In this document: one piece after another, positions 6,560 to 14,190 of the stretch
Layout: every line of letters starts with the position of its first letter
Numbering within the stretch: position 1 is the stretch's first letter
NCBI GenBank assembly: GCA_020725315.1
Contig: DYFG01000003.1
Span: 12,145-42,208 of the forward strand
Source: Nitrosotalea sp.
Lineage (GTDB): Archaea > Halobacteriota > Syntropharchaeia > Alkanophagales > Methanospirareceae
Direction of reading: 5' to 3'
DNA length: 30,064 nucleotides
Position numbers and translations under genes: made by a program
Notes under the pieces: generated by a model
Database searches by the model: none
What the model was told of the DNA's origin: nothing
The model's input: the letters and a program-made list of their open reading frames with translations, nothing else

Positions 6560-7321
6560 ATGTTAAAAGAGTTAGAATGCCTAAAATTCCGCGATGGTAA
6601 GTTCGTTATGTCAAAGCATGAGGTCATAAAAGAAGAGCCGTTAGCCATCTCTATCAATGGCAGGCACTTTGTAACTGCAATGATAAGCCCACAGATGAAG
6701 AAAGAATTTGTTATAGGACACCTCTTCGCAGAAGGGGTTATAAAAAGTATTAAAGAGATAGAATCCCTGCAGCTTGAGGAGAATACCGCAAACGTGATAA
6801 TAACTCACCCCCTAAAAGTATTAGCGGCAAGAAAAATTATTGTGAGTGGATGCGGCACCGGGTCTTCCTTCTTAGATGAATCAAAATTACCAAAGATACA
6901 TTCTGAGATGAAAATTGAGGCTGAGGATATCGTTACAGGGGTAAAATCCCTTTTACATTATTCAGAGCTGCACCAGATCACCGGTGGCGTGCATTTGGTT
7001 GGGCTCTTCGAGAAATACGTTCATAAATACGTCGCAGTTTGCATATCCGAGGACATAGGGAGGCATAACGCACTTGATAAAGTGATAGGCTACGGATTAA
7101 TCAGGGCTCTAGATTTTGAGCAGACCTTTGTAGCGTGCACCGGGCGAATATCATCAGAAATGGCGTTGAAGTGTGCGGTAGCAAATATTCCCGTCATCGC
7201 ATCGAGGGGTGCGACAACGAGTCTGGCGATTGAACTTGCGGAGAAGACAGGATTCTGTATCATTGGGTTCGTGAGGGGCGAAAGGATGAATGTTTATACA
7301 AATGTGGAGCGGATACGGTAA
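6560..7321 (+). CDS. fdhD: FdhD-type formate dehydrogenase accessory sulfurtransferase
   Basis: The 253-residue product matches FdhD, which passes sulfur from a cysteine desulfurase to the bis-MGD cofactor of formate dehydrogenase-type Mo/W enzymes. Landmarks are EEPLAISINGRHF, FVIGHLFAEGVI, the loop GCGTG (Cys98), ITGGVHLVGLF, the cofactor-binding SEDIGRHNALDKVIG, CTGRISSEMALK and ASRGATTSLA. E. coli FdhD has two loop cysteines (C-x2-C); here only the first remains and the second position is Gly. ATG 6560 directly follows the desulfurase stop, so the two are co-transcribed and probably translationally coupled. No formate dehydrogenase subunit lies in the window. An inverted A/T-rich spacer follows, with no clear terminator. 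Confidence 0.88.
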   Translation: MLKELECLKFRDGKFVMSKHEVIKEEPLAISINGRHFVTAMISPQMKKEFVIGHLFAEGVIKSIKEIESLQLEENTANVIITHPLKVLAARKIIVSGCGTGSSFLDESKLPKIHSEMKIEAEDIVTGVKSLLHYSELHQITGGVHLVGLFEKYVHKYVAVCISEDIGRHNALDKVIGYGLIRALDFEQTFVACTGRISSEMALKCAVANIPVIASRGATTSLAIELAEKTGFCIIGFVRGERMNVYTNVERIR

Positions 7322-7379
7322 TTTTCAAGCTCAGTTTGTGTGAAAATCACAGTGTTGCGTATTTTTATTTATGCTATAG

Positions 7380-7394
7380 AAGATTTATTTATAA
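7380..7394 (+). promoter_or_regulatory. TATA-box promoter of the retropepsin-like gene
   Basis: AGATTTATTTATAACC ends about 12 bases before ATG 7407. The predicted start of transcription is then at or just beside the start codon. No GGAGG-type site lies between them, which suggests a leaderless or near-leaderless message. Confidence 0.35.
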
Positions 7395-7406
7395 CCGGAT
7401 GCTAAA

Positions 7407-7826
7407 ATGGGCGATGTGTATGTAGAACTTGATTTGGAGAACTATGGTGACCGAGTATTGGCAGAAGGAGGATACCTTGATGAAAAGTTGGTAAGGGCAG
7501 CTCGGATTAAAGTGTTAAGTGACACTGGCTCGACAATGCTCGTCTTACCTGAAGATTTAGTAGATGCCTTAGGGCTTAAACGGTATGGAAAGATAATAGT
7601 TACCTACGCAGATGAGCGAAAGGAAGAGCGAGATACTGCCGGTGTGCTGAGAGTGCGAGTAGAAGGGAGGTCAATGGAGACACGTTGTGTCGTGGGACCC
7701 CCGGGGAGCGAGCCACTTTTAGGGCAAATTATACTGGAAGAGCTTGATCTTCTTGTAGACTCCAAAGAGGGGAAACTGATACCAAGACCTGAATCTCCTT
7801 ATTTCCCTACATTAAAATTAAAATAA
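7407..7826 (+). CDS. Retropepsin-like (clan AA) aspartyl protease family protein
   Basis: This 139-residue protein has the single-domain aspartic protease signature: a hydrophobic strand leading to SDTGSTMLVLPEDLVDALGL (catalytic Asp in DTG at about residue 39), a mid-strand VTYADER, and the late PLLGQIILEELDLLVD flap/strand region. Such proteins must dimerise to bring two DTG motifs together. It ends in the SPYFPTLKLK-type tail often seen in these small prokaryotic members. There is no signal peptide, so it is cytosolic. The biological substrate is unknown; peptidase activity is inferred from the fold only. It is followed 20 bases later by the radical SAM gene in the same direction. Confidence 0.75.
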   Translation: MGDVYVELDLENYGDRVLAEGGYLDEKLVRAARIKVLSDTGSTMLVLPEDLVDALGLKRYGKIIVTYADERKEERDTAGVLRVRVEGRSMETRCVVGPPGSEPLLGQIILEELDLLVDSKEGKLIPRPESPYFPTLKLK

Positions 7827-7846
7827 ATGCAGTTGTGGGAGAGATA

Positions 7847-8863
7847 ATGGGAATGAATGAGTGGGGAAGAGAATTCGAGAATTGCACGCTCTGCGAGTGG
7901 AACTGCGGTGTTAACCGGTTAGAAGGAGAAGTCGGGGTTTGTGGTGCTGGAATGCCCGAGGTTGCCTACTGTAACCTTGCACTGGTTCTTCAGAGTTATT
8001 CGGTGACGATGCTCGGGTGCAGCTTCAAGTGCATCTATTGCAACGCGTACCGGCTCTCACAGTATCCCGGCACCGGATGGTTCTATCGTGGTTATGTTGC
8101 TCCTTCAGAGCTCGCTTCAGAGGCTATTAGCCGGATTAACTCACGGGAGGGTAAAACGATGGGTGTTGATAAGCTGAGCTTCACGGGAGGTGAGCCGACC
8201 ATTCACCTACCCTATATAAAAAAAGTGGCAGAAGAAGCGAGGAAAAAGATACCGGGGCTGGGCGTGGGGTTTGCCACCAATGGATTTGCATCGTTAACGA
8301 CACTCAAAGAGATCATAAGCTTTTGTTCTTATGTCACATTTGAGATAAAAGCGTTTAATGATGATACGCACCGAGCAATAACTGGAGCTCCAGTGGAACC
8401 GGTGTTGAGAAATGCGGAATATCTGATAAGAAATGGGAAAGAGAGGATAAGGGCGATACGGACAATAGTGATACCAGAAATTAACGATAAGGAGATAAAA
8501 GAGATTGCGGAGTTCATCGCCTCGATTGACCCTTCAGTTCCGTTCAGAATTATTCCATTCAGACCTAACTACCTTTTATATTACCATCCGGGACCCACGA
8601 AGCAGAGAATGGATGAAATAGGGAAGGAGGTTCTAAAAACTGGTCTTGAGGACGTATGGTGGGCAGGGTACTATCCGGTAGAGGTGTCTGACCATGTGAA
8701 CGAGATAGCGAAGGAGTTAAAAGGTACTGAAGGAGCAAAGATTGCCTCTGCCTACTCCAAACTTGCGGGTTGTATAAGAGAGGATAGAACCTGTGGTGAC
8801 TGCACGATGAAGTTGAATTGCCCTGCGGTCTTAAAAGAGCCGTGGTTGTTGGATGTGGATTAA
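7847..8863 (+). CDS. Radical SAM protein, PflX/pyruvate formate-lyase-activating-like
   Basis: The 338-residue protein has the radical SAM motif Cys58-x3-Cys62-x2-Cys65 (CSFKCIYC) and SAM-binding FTGGEPTIH. The N-terminus carries further cysteines at 13, 16, 20, 32 and 42 (CTLCEWNCGVNRL...GVCG), as in the PflX-like Fe-S proteins of COG1313. A C-terminal group (Cys309, 316, 319 and 325) could bind another cluster. It should cleave SAM to a 5'-deoxyadenosyl radical; the target is unknown. I prefer ATG 7847 behind GGGAGAG over GTG 7835 or ATG 7853. It lies upstream of the mcr operon on the same strand, but two other genes intervene. Some relatives activate glycyl radical enzymes; none is seen here. 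Confidence 0.8.
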   Translation: MGMNEWGREFENCTLCEWNCGVNRLEGEVGVCGAGMPEVAYCNLALVLQSYSVTMLGCSFKCIYCNAYRLSQYPGTGWFYRGYVAPSELASEAISRINSREGKTMGVDKLSFTGGEPTIHLPYIKKVAEEARKKIPGLGVGFATNGFASLTTLKEIISFCSYVTFEIKAFNDDTHRAITGAPVEPVLRNAEYLIRNGKERIRAIRTIVIPEINDKEIKEIAEFIASIDPSVPFRIIPFRPNYLLYYHPGPTKQRMDEIGKEVLKTGLEDVWWAGYYPVEVSDHVNEIAKELKGTEGAKIASAYSKLAGCIREDRTCGDCTMKLNCPAVLKEPWLLDVD

Positions 8864-8906
8864 AAAAGTGTGGAAAATCCTAAATCCTAAGTTACGATGA
8901 AGATGC

Positions 8907-8943
8907 ATGATACAGGATACAAGATACAGGATACAAGATACAG
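8907..8943 (+). repeat. Short tandem repeat upstream of the four-helix-bundle gene
   Basis: The units GATACAGGATACAA and GATACAGG follow each other two to three times just before the ribosome-binding site of the S23-like gene. The reading frame can extend through the repeat (IQDTRYRIQDT), but this is probably untranslated. Related short-word repeats, AATCCTAAATCCTAA, lie at 8876-8890. Confidence 0.75.
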
Positions 8944-8954
8944 GAGGAGGTTTG

Positions 8955-9332
8955 ATGGCATTTCAGACGTATGAGGATTTGGAAATATATCGGTTAAGTC
9001 ATGATCTGGCAATTGAAATTCATAAAGTAAGCCTTGGGTTGCCGAAATTCGAGTTATATGAAGAAGGGAGCCAATTGAGGAGATCTGCTAAGGCAATTCC
9101 TGTGAATATCGTTGAGGGATTTGGCCGTCGCCGATACAAAAATGAATTTATCCGATTTCTTACCTATGCTCTGGCATCCTGCGATGAAACAAAAGAGCAT
9201 CTTAAAATTCTGTATGAGACAGCAGCATTCAATGATAACGATATTTTTGATAGTTTTATCCTGAGGTACGAAGAATTAGGACGAAAAATCCAGAATTTCA
9301 TTAAAGCGGTGGAATCTGGTCATAGATCATAA
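8955..9332 (+). CDS. Four-helix-bundle protein, S23/Avd-like family
   Basis: The protein, 125 residues from ATG 8955, matches the S23 or four-helix-bundle family first known from 23S rRNA intervening sequences. Landmarks are YEDLEIYRLSHDLAIEIHK, EEGSQLRRSAKAIPVNIVEGFGRR, FIRFLTYALASCDETKEHL and a final helix. The family is predicted to bind nucleic acid through a basic bundle; Avd proteins of diversity-generating retroelements are structural relatives. The biological role in genomes without a retroelement is unknown. AGGAGGAGG at 8942-8950 decides the start; an upstream ATG at 8907 would only translate the tandem repeat. No reverse transcriptase or variable repeat is nearby. The gene sits between tandem repeats on both sides, suggesting it moves as a small cassette. 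Confidence 0.85.
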   Translation: MAFQTYEDLEIYRLSHDLAIEIHKVSLGLPKFELYEEGSQLRRSAKAIPVNIVEGFGRRRYKNEFIRFLTYALASCDETKEHLKILYETAAFNDNDIFDSFILRYEELGRKIQNFIKAVESGHRS

Positions 9333-9350
9333 TCCTGCATCCTGCATCCT
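9333..9350 (+). repeat. Short tandem repeat downstream of the four-helix-bundle gene
   Basis: TCCTGCA is repeated (TCCTGCATCCTGCATCCT) directly after the stop codon. It resembles the reverse complement of the upstream repeat words (GGATACA, GGATGCA), so the gene lies between roughly inverted simple repeats. Confidence 0.7.
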
Positions 9351-9373
9351 TAGAAAAAAAGAGTTGGGAGACG

Positions 9374-9922
9374 ATGGAACTACTGGCGAATGAAGTCGAA
9401 CTGGTGAACGAATTGTGTAAGCGGATAAAAAGAGAAGAAGGGAAGCTTAAGCCGAAGCAAAGGCTAAAGATACTGGATATTGGGTGTGGCACGGGAAAAT
9501 TTGCGCTCTATTTAAGAGAAGAGACGGGATGTGAGGTGACCGGGATAGATCCGGTGCGAGAGAAGATAGAAAAAGCACGAATGAAATCATCTTCAGTTAC
9601 GTTTGAGGTTCAATCTGCCGAGGAGATGTCTTTTGCGAATAACACCTTCGATTTTGTGGCGTCGCTCAAGGCGTTGCATGAAATACCCGATCATAATGAT
9701 GCCTTGAAGGAATCAAATCGTGTACTGAAAGGGGGTGGGAAGATATTTATCATTGACTGGGTGGGTGGGGTTGCCCAAACACAAAGTCATGCGCACGCGC
9801 AGAAATATTTCACCCGAGAGCGGTTAAAAGAAGCGCTATCAGAAGCCGGCTTTGGTACTATACGCATAGAAACGAATAAAAGAGGAGAATTGATGGTAGG
9901 TGAAGGGGAGAAGCTGGTGTAG
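9374..9922 (+). CDS. Class I SAM-dependent methyltransferase
   Basis: The 182-residue protein has the class I methyltransferase core: motif I LDIGCGTG (residues 34-41), the acidic end of strand two GIDP (Asp59), AEEMSFANNTFDFVASLKALHEI for motifs II-III, and the late GGGKIFIIDW strand. It resembles UbiE/Methyltransf_11-type enzymes. The substrate cannot be read from the sequence. The start at 9374 follows GGGAG. It is the last gene before the mcr operon, with a 273-base spacer holding the mcr promoter between them, so it is probably a separate transcript. A role in modifying F430 or McrA would be speculation. Confidence 0.8.
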   Translation: MELLANEVELVNELCKRIKREEGKLKPKQRLKILDIGCGTGKFALYLREETGCEVTGIDPVREKIEKARMKSSSVTFEVQSAEEMSFANNTFDFVASLKALHEIPDHNDALKESNRVLKGGGKIFIIDWVGGVAQTQSHAHAQKYFTRERLKEALSEAGFGTIRIETNKRGELMVGEGEKLV

Positions 9923-9967
9923 AATGAGGAGAAGTTATTTATATTTGATTTGTATAACGTGATAAAA

Positions 9968-10000
9968 ATTCCAAACCCCAAGCACCAAATTACAAATAAA
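9968..10000 (+). repeat. Degenerate CCAAA-type simple repeat before the mcr promoter
   Basis: A stretch of related words (TTCCAAACCCCAAG, CACCAAATTACAAA) lies between the methyltransferase and the mcr promoter. It resembles simple repeats that flank the S23-like gene nearby. No structure or gene is visible in it. Confidence 0.35.
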
Positions 10001-10115
10001 TTTTATCGCTGTATGGATACTATAATTTTATATAATCTTAAAAAGTATGAATAATATTGAATTTCTGTGAAATATGGCACCTTAAGCTTCTCATTTTTGA
10101 ACATCCGTGCGAAAA

Positions 10116-10185
10116 CGAAAAGCTTTTAAATACCTTCATCTTTACTATATACTTAACCCTGTATGGGGTAGTAAAAATGGGAGGA
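10116..10185 (+). promoter_or_regulatory. mcr operon promoter and ribosome-binding site
   Basis: CGAAAAGCTTTTAAATACC at 10116-10134 contains a purine-rich BRE-like start and a TATA box (CTTTTAAATA, 10123-10132). The predicted transcription start is about 10153-10158, leaving a leader of about 40 bases. GGGAGGATAAAG (10180-10191) before ATG 10196 is a strong ribosome-binding site. The promoter lies in the longest clear spacer between genes, consistent with a highly expressed operon. Confidence 0.6.
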
Positions 10186-10195
10186 TAAAGAAGTT

Positions 10196-11515
10196 ATGGC
10201 TAAGGTAGAGGACAAAGTAGACTTATACGACGATAGAGGCAACAAACTGGTTGGCGACGTTCCGTTAACTGCGCTGAGCCCTTTGAGAAACCCAGCGATA
10301 AGGAAGATCTGCAGCCTAACGGCTCGGTCAGCCGCGATTGACTTAGCGGGACTTGAGAGTAAACTGAAAACCGGTGCAATTGCGGGTAAGCAGATGATCA
10401 TACGCGGAAAGAGCCTGAGCTTAGACATCGTGGGGAAAGCGAAGGACGTAGCGACCCAAATGAAAGAGATGCTCGAAGTCGAGGCAGGCGACGAGACCAA
10501 AGTAGATGTGATGGCTGGTGGAAAGCGGTTATTGGTACAGGTACCTGCGGCGAGAATCTTAGCAGATTACTCGGCTGCGAGGACAAATACCTGTGCGGCG
10601 TTGACGCATGCGATCATAAACACATTTAAGGTAGACATGTGGAAGGCGCCCGACGTGAAAGGTGCCGTTTGGGGTATGTATCCGCAGGACCCTGCCATGA
10701 CCGGCAGTGTCGTAGCGACGTTAGTGGACGTGCCGATAAGTAACGAAGGGCCCGGGTATACCCTGAGAAATATCCCGGTGAACCACATTGCGGCAACGGT
10801 GCGGAAGAGAGCGATACCCGGAGCAGCCTTATCTATGATACTGGAAGAGGCGGCGTGCTACGAGATGGGAGATGCGATAGGACCCTTTGAGCGTGGTCAT
10901 CTCTTAGACCTTGCATTCGAGGGACTGAATGCGAACAACATGCTGTATACCATGGTAAAGGAGAACGGACAGACCGGAACGCTTGCTGATGTCGTGTATA
11001 GTTGTGTAGAGAAGGCGAAAGCGGACGGTTTGATAAAACCGAAGCAGAAGATGGGATCTGGTTATGTGGTCTATGGCACGGATGATCTGCAGATGTGGAA
11101 CGCATACGCGGCAACGGGCATGCTTGCCGCAACGATGGTGAATTGTGGTGCAATGCGTGCTGGACAGTCAGTTCCATCGAACATCATGTACTTCAACGAG
11201 TTGCTAGAGCATGAGACGGGACTTCCAGGCGTGGACTATGGAAAAGCGCAGGGGACCTCGGTAGCGAGTTCGTTCTTCTCACACTCGATTTATGGAGGCG
11301 GAGGACCAGGCGTATTCCACGGGAACCACATCGTTACGAGGCATGCGAAGGGGCAGTTCATACCATGCTTCACTGCTGCGATGTGCTTAGATGCAGACAC
11401 GTTGTACTTCTCACCTGCGAGGACATCTGCACTGTATGGTGAGGTGCTGGGTGTGATACCTGAGTTTGCGGAGCCGATGAAGGCAGTTGCTGAAGGAGCA
11501 AAGCAGATAATGTAA
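10196..11515 (+). CDS. mcrB: Methyl-coenzyme M reductase subunit beta
   Basis: This is the beta subunit (439 residues, usual length) of the (alpha-beta-gamma)2 enzyme that makes or activates methane. In ANME archaea it is thought to run in the methane-oxidising direction. The coenzyme B-binding region is intact: Phe361, Tyr366 in SIYGGGGPG and His378-Ile-Val in HGNHIV line up, offset by one, with Phe362, Tyr367 and His379 of Methanothermobacter. Other MCR blocks include DRGNKLV, ARTNTCAALTHAIINTFKVDMW and FIPCFTAAMCLDADTLYFSP. The cytoplasmic complex holds F430 at the alpha/beta/gamma interface. It is first in the operon, followed by mcrG after 12 bases. Confidence 0.97.
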   Translation: MAKVEDKVDLYDDRGNKLVGDVPLTALSPLRNPAIRKICSLTARSAAIDLAGLESKLKTGAIAGKQMIIRGKSLSLDIVGKAKDVATQMKEMLEVEAGDETKVDVMAGGKRLLVQVPAARILADYSAARTNTCAALTHAIINTFKVDMWKAPDVKGAVWGMYPQDPAMTGSVVATLVDVPISNEGPGYTLRNIPVNHIAATVRKRAIPGAALSMILEEAACYEMGDAIGPFERGHLLDLAFEGLNANNMLYTMVKENGQTGTLADVVYSCVEKAKADGLIKPKQKMGSGYVVYGTDDLQMWNAYAATGMLAATMVNCGAMRAGQSVPSNIMYFNELLEHETGLPGVDYGKAQGTSVASSFFSHSIYGGGGPGVFHGNHIVTRHAKGQFIPCFTAAMCLDADTLYFSPARTSALYGEVLGVIPEFAEPMKAVAEGAKQIM

Positions 11516-11527
11516 AGGAGGAAAAAG

Positions 11528-12367
11528 ATGCCACAATTTACACCTGGAAAGAGTTTTGTAGCGGAAAACAGAAGAAAGTTCCTGGACCCCTCCAAGAAGT
11601 TAGAGAAGTTGAGGGACATCCCGGAGGAAGATGTGGTGAGATTGCTTGCACACCGCGCGCCTGGAGAAGCTTACAAGAGCATTCACCCGCCGATTGAGGA
11701 GATGGAGGAGCCTGAGTGCGCTGTTCGTGAGATGGTAAAGCCAACACCTGGAGCCGCGGCAGGCGACCGGATACGATACGTCCAGTTCACGGATTCTATG
11801 CAATTTGCGCCTACAACACCGAGAATCAGACCGATGATGTGGTATAACAGATATCGAGGGATAGACCCCGGGATGTTATCAGGGAGGTCGATCTGTGAAG
11901 CGAGAGAAAGAGATATAGAGAAGTTAGCAAAGGAGTTTATAGACAATGAGACGTATGACACCGCGAGGACCGGACTGAGAGGACGGACTGTCCACGGGCA
12001 TTCAGTTCGATTGGACGAGCATGGGATGATGTTCGATGCACTCCGAAGGTGGGCGTATGATGAGAAGACAAGCGACGTAAGATACGTGAAGGACATGGTC
12101 GGTGGCGCGATGGACAAGGAAGTGACCTTAGGAAAGCCACTCCCTGAGGATGAATTAAAGAAGAGGACAACGATGTTCAGGAATGCGCAAGGTGGTGTCT
12201 GGATGGAAGGGGATGACCCTGAAGTGGCTGATGTTATCTCAGAGATACACTGGAATAGAACCTGGGGCGGATTCCAGCCGTTCGTAAAGAGAGATGCAAT
12301 CAAAGGTAATAAAGGCGTCGGCGTGAAGGAACTGAAGCTTTATGTTCCTCGAGGAGGAGTGGAATAA
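11528..12367 (+). CDS. mcrG: Methyl-coenzyme M reductase subunit gamma
   Basis: The 279-residue gamma subunit is slightly longer than the usual roughly 250-260. It carries YVQFTDSMQFAPTTPRIRPMMWYNRYRG, the Arg120 region LSGRSICEARERDIE, and the F430-contact loop GRTVHGHSVRLDEHGMMFDALRR (His156 and His158). These residues shape the coenzyme M/F430 pocket. AAAGGAGG precedes ATG 11528. mcrB is followed directly by mcrG, with no mcrD or mcrC in between, as described for ANME-1 operons and unlike most methanogens (mcrBDCGA). A 21-base gap with its own ribosome-binding site leads to mcrA. Confidence 0.97.
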   Translation: MPQFTPGKSFVAENRRKFLDPSKKLEKLRDIPEEDVVRLLAHRAPGEAYKSIHPPIEEMEEPECAVREMVKPTPGAAAGDRIRYVQFTDSMQFAPTTPRIRPMMWYNRYRGIDPGMLSGRSICEARERDIEKLAKEFIDNETYDTARTGLRGRTVHGHSVRLDEHGMMFDALRRWAYDEKTSDVRYVKDMVGGAMDKEVTLGKPLPEDELKKRTTMFRNAQGGVWMEGDDPEVADVISEIHWNRTWGGFQPFVKRDAIKGNKGVGVKELKLYVPRGGVE

Positions 12368-12388
12368 AAAAGGAGGTGAAAAAGAAAA

Positions 12389-14107
12389 ATGCCACATAGA
12401 GATGCACAACATAGTTTTCTGAAAGCGATGTCAGATAAGTTCGTGGAGAAACCCGAGAGCACAAAGACGAAGTTCTACGTGTATGGTTCAAAAGATCCAC
12501 GATATGCGGTTGGAGGTCTTGCTCAGAAAGGAGCATTCAGGAAGAGGGAGTTTATAGATGATGCGGCGAAGATAGTTGCAGAGCGAGTTCAGGGAACGCC
12601 GGCATATAATCCAGACGTGGGGATGCCGCAAGGGCAGCGATTCTTGATGCCCTACATTCTGAACCACACGGACATAATGTGTTACCATGATGACCTGCAT
12701 GTGGTGAATAATGCGGCGATGCAGCAGGCTTGGGATGACATGAGGAGAACAATTGTTTTAGGGCTCGATGATGCACATGGAATCTTGGAGACGAGATTGG
12801 GTAAGGAGGTCACGCCAGATACAATAAACCACTATTTGGAAGTATGTAACCACTGCTTACCGGGTGCAGCGGTCATTCAGGAGCACATGGTGGAGACCAA
12901 ACCAGCATTGGTGGCTGATTCCTATGTGAAGGTGTTTACCGGTGATGATGACCTGGCAGATGCACTGGACCGAAGGATGCTACTGGACATCAACAAGGAG
13001 TTCCCAGCAGGCTGGGAGAAGCCTGGCGAGCAGGCAGACCAGTTGAAAGGCGCTATAGGTAAGAAACTCTGGCAGGCTCTGTATATGCCAACGATAGTAG
13101 GCAGGATGACAGACGGTGGAACGATGTTCAGATGGGTCGGTATGCAGGTCGGGATGACAATGATCAATGCATACAAGGTATGCGCTGGCGAATCGGCAAC
13201 CGGTGAGTTCGCATTCATGGCGAAGCATGCATCTGTCGTGATGATGGCAAACTACATGCCGGTCCGGAGAGCGAGGGCGCAGAACGAGCCCGGAGGATTG
13301 CCACTGGGTATCTGTTGCGACTGCACGAGGTCTCCCGCACTGTTCCCGATGGACCCGGTGAGGGCGGAGTTAGAGGCTATTGCAATTGGTGCTCTCGTTT
13401 ACGACCAGTTGTGGTTCGGAATATACATGTCCGGTGGTGTGGGATTCACGCAGTATGCGAGTGCGACCTACACGGACAACATCTTGGAGGACTTCTGCTA
13501 CAAGGGTGACGAGATTGCCATAGACATGTTCGGTGAGCGCGGTAAGGCAGAGCCTACCATGGAGAACATTGAGAAATTGACAAGGGCGGGATCGGATTAC
13601 TGCCTGACGCAATACGAGGCGTATCCAACCGTTGCGGAGTCGCACTTCGGCGGTTCTGTGAGGGCTGCGTGCCAGTCCGCAGGAGCTGCAACGTGTGTGG
13701 CAAGTGCAACGGCAGACGCACAGGCTGCGCTGAACTCCTGGGCACTGGCGCAGTTGCTCCACTACGCATCAGTGGGCAGGTTAGGATTCTACGGCTATGA
13801 CCTGCAAGACCAGTGCACGTCTTCGACGTCGTTCGCATACAGGAGCGATGAGGGACTGCCATTCGAGATGCGTGGCGTGAACTATCCGAACTTTGCCATG
13901 AACGTCGGGCACCAGAGTGCATACGCAGGGCTGAATGCAGGTGCACACCTTTCCCGAAAGGACGCATGGGTGCTGTCACCGCTAATCAAGGTAGCGTTCT
14001 CGGATCGAGACCTGCCGTTCGACTGGGGCTACACGACGAGAGAGTACGGAAGAGGCGCGCTCCGTGAGTTCAAGCCGGCTGGCGAGCGAGATCTCATCAT
14101 ACCGTAG
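12389..14107 (+). CDS. mcrA: Methyl-coenzyme M reductase subunit alpha, ANME-1 type
   Basis: The 572-residue catalytic subunit cleaves or forms methyl-coenzyme M with nickel cofactor F430. Aligned by eye with the Methanothermobacter enzyme: axial Gln147 is Gln164 (VIQEHMVE), methyl-His257 is His280, methyl-Arg271 is Arg294, and Phe330/Tyr333 are Phe353/Tyr356 (GFTQY). Phe443/Tyr444 are Phe467/Tyr468, thio-Gly445 is Gly469 and Cys452 is Cys476 (FYGYDLQDQC). Gln400 is replaced by Val424 (GGSVRAA), and GICCDCTRS (Cys309, 310, 312) adds a Cys-rich patch. Both traits are reported for ANME-1 MCR, whose F430 carries a methylthio group. AAAAGGAGGTG precedes ATG 12389. The second half is more G/C-rich than the first. 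Confidence 0.97.
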   Translation: MPHRDAQHSFLKAMSDKFVEKPESTKTKFYVYGSKDPRYAVGGLAQKGAFRKREFIDDAAKIVAERVQGTPAYNPDVGMPQGQRFLMPYILNHTDIMCYHDDLHVVNNAAMQQAWDDMRRTIVLGLDDAHGILETRLGKEVTPDTINHYLEVCNHCLPGAAVIQEHMVETKPALVADSYVKVFTGDDDLADALDRRMLLDINKEFPAGWEKPGEQADQLKGAIGKKLWQALYMPTIVGRMTDGGTMFRWVGMQVGMTMINAYKVCAGESATGEFAFMAKHASVVMMANYMPVRRARAQNEPGGLPLGICCDCTRSPALFPMDPVRAELEAIAIGALVYDQLWFGIYMSGGVGFTQYASATYTDNILEDFCYKGDEIAIDMFGERGKAEPTMENIEKLTRAGSDYCLTQYEAYPTVAESHFGGSVRAACQSAGAATCVASATADAQAALNSWALAQLLHYASVGRLGFYGYDLQDQCTSSTSFAYRSDEGLPFEMRGVNYPNFAMNVGHQSAYAGLNAGAHLSRKDAWVLSPLIKVAFSDRDLPFDWGYTTREYGRGALREFKPAGERDLIIP

Positions 14108-14153
14108 AAAAAGCAAACAAAACAAAGCGAACTTATCTATCTATCGAAAAAGT

Positions 14154-14190
14154 GGAGGGGAATTTTTCCCCCTCTCTTTATTTTTGATCC
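14154..14190 (+). terminator. Hairpin-plus-T terminator of the mcr operon
   Basis: GGAGGGG pairs with CCCCCTC across an A/T loop (14154-14175), followed by the T-rich TCTTTATTTTT. It lies about 47 bases after the mcrA stop and before the converging gene at 14306, so it should end the mcr transcript. Confidence 0.6.

Noticed and set aside
7847..8863. Assignment of the radical SAM protein as the F430 methylthiotransferase
   Set aside because: It lacks the N-terminal UPF0004 and TRAM domains of known methylthiotransferases; position near mcr alone is not enough.
8907..9332. Start of the four-helix-bundle protein at ATG 8907
   Set aside because: That start would translate the tandem repeat; ATG 8955 has AGGAGGAGG directly upstream and the family N-terminus.
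8955..9332. A diversity-generating retroelement around the Avd-like gene
   Set aside because: No reverse transcriptase, template repeat or variable repeat is visible in the window.
11683..12303. Long antisense open frame (206 codons) opposite mcrG
   Set aside because: mcrG on the other strand is certain and complete; the antisense product has no recognisable motif and arises from codon bias.
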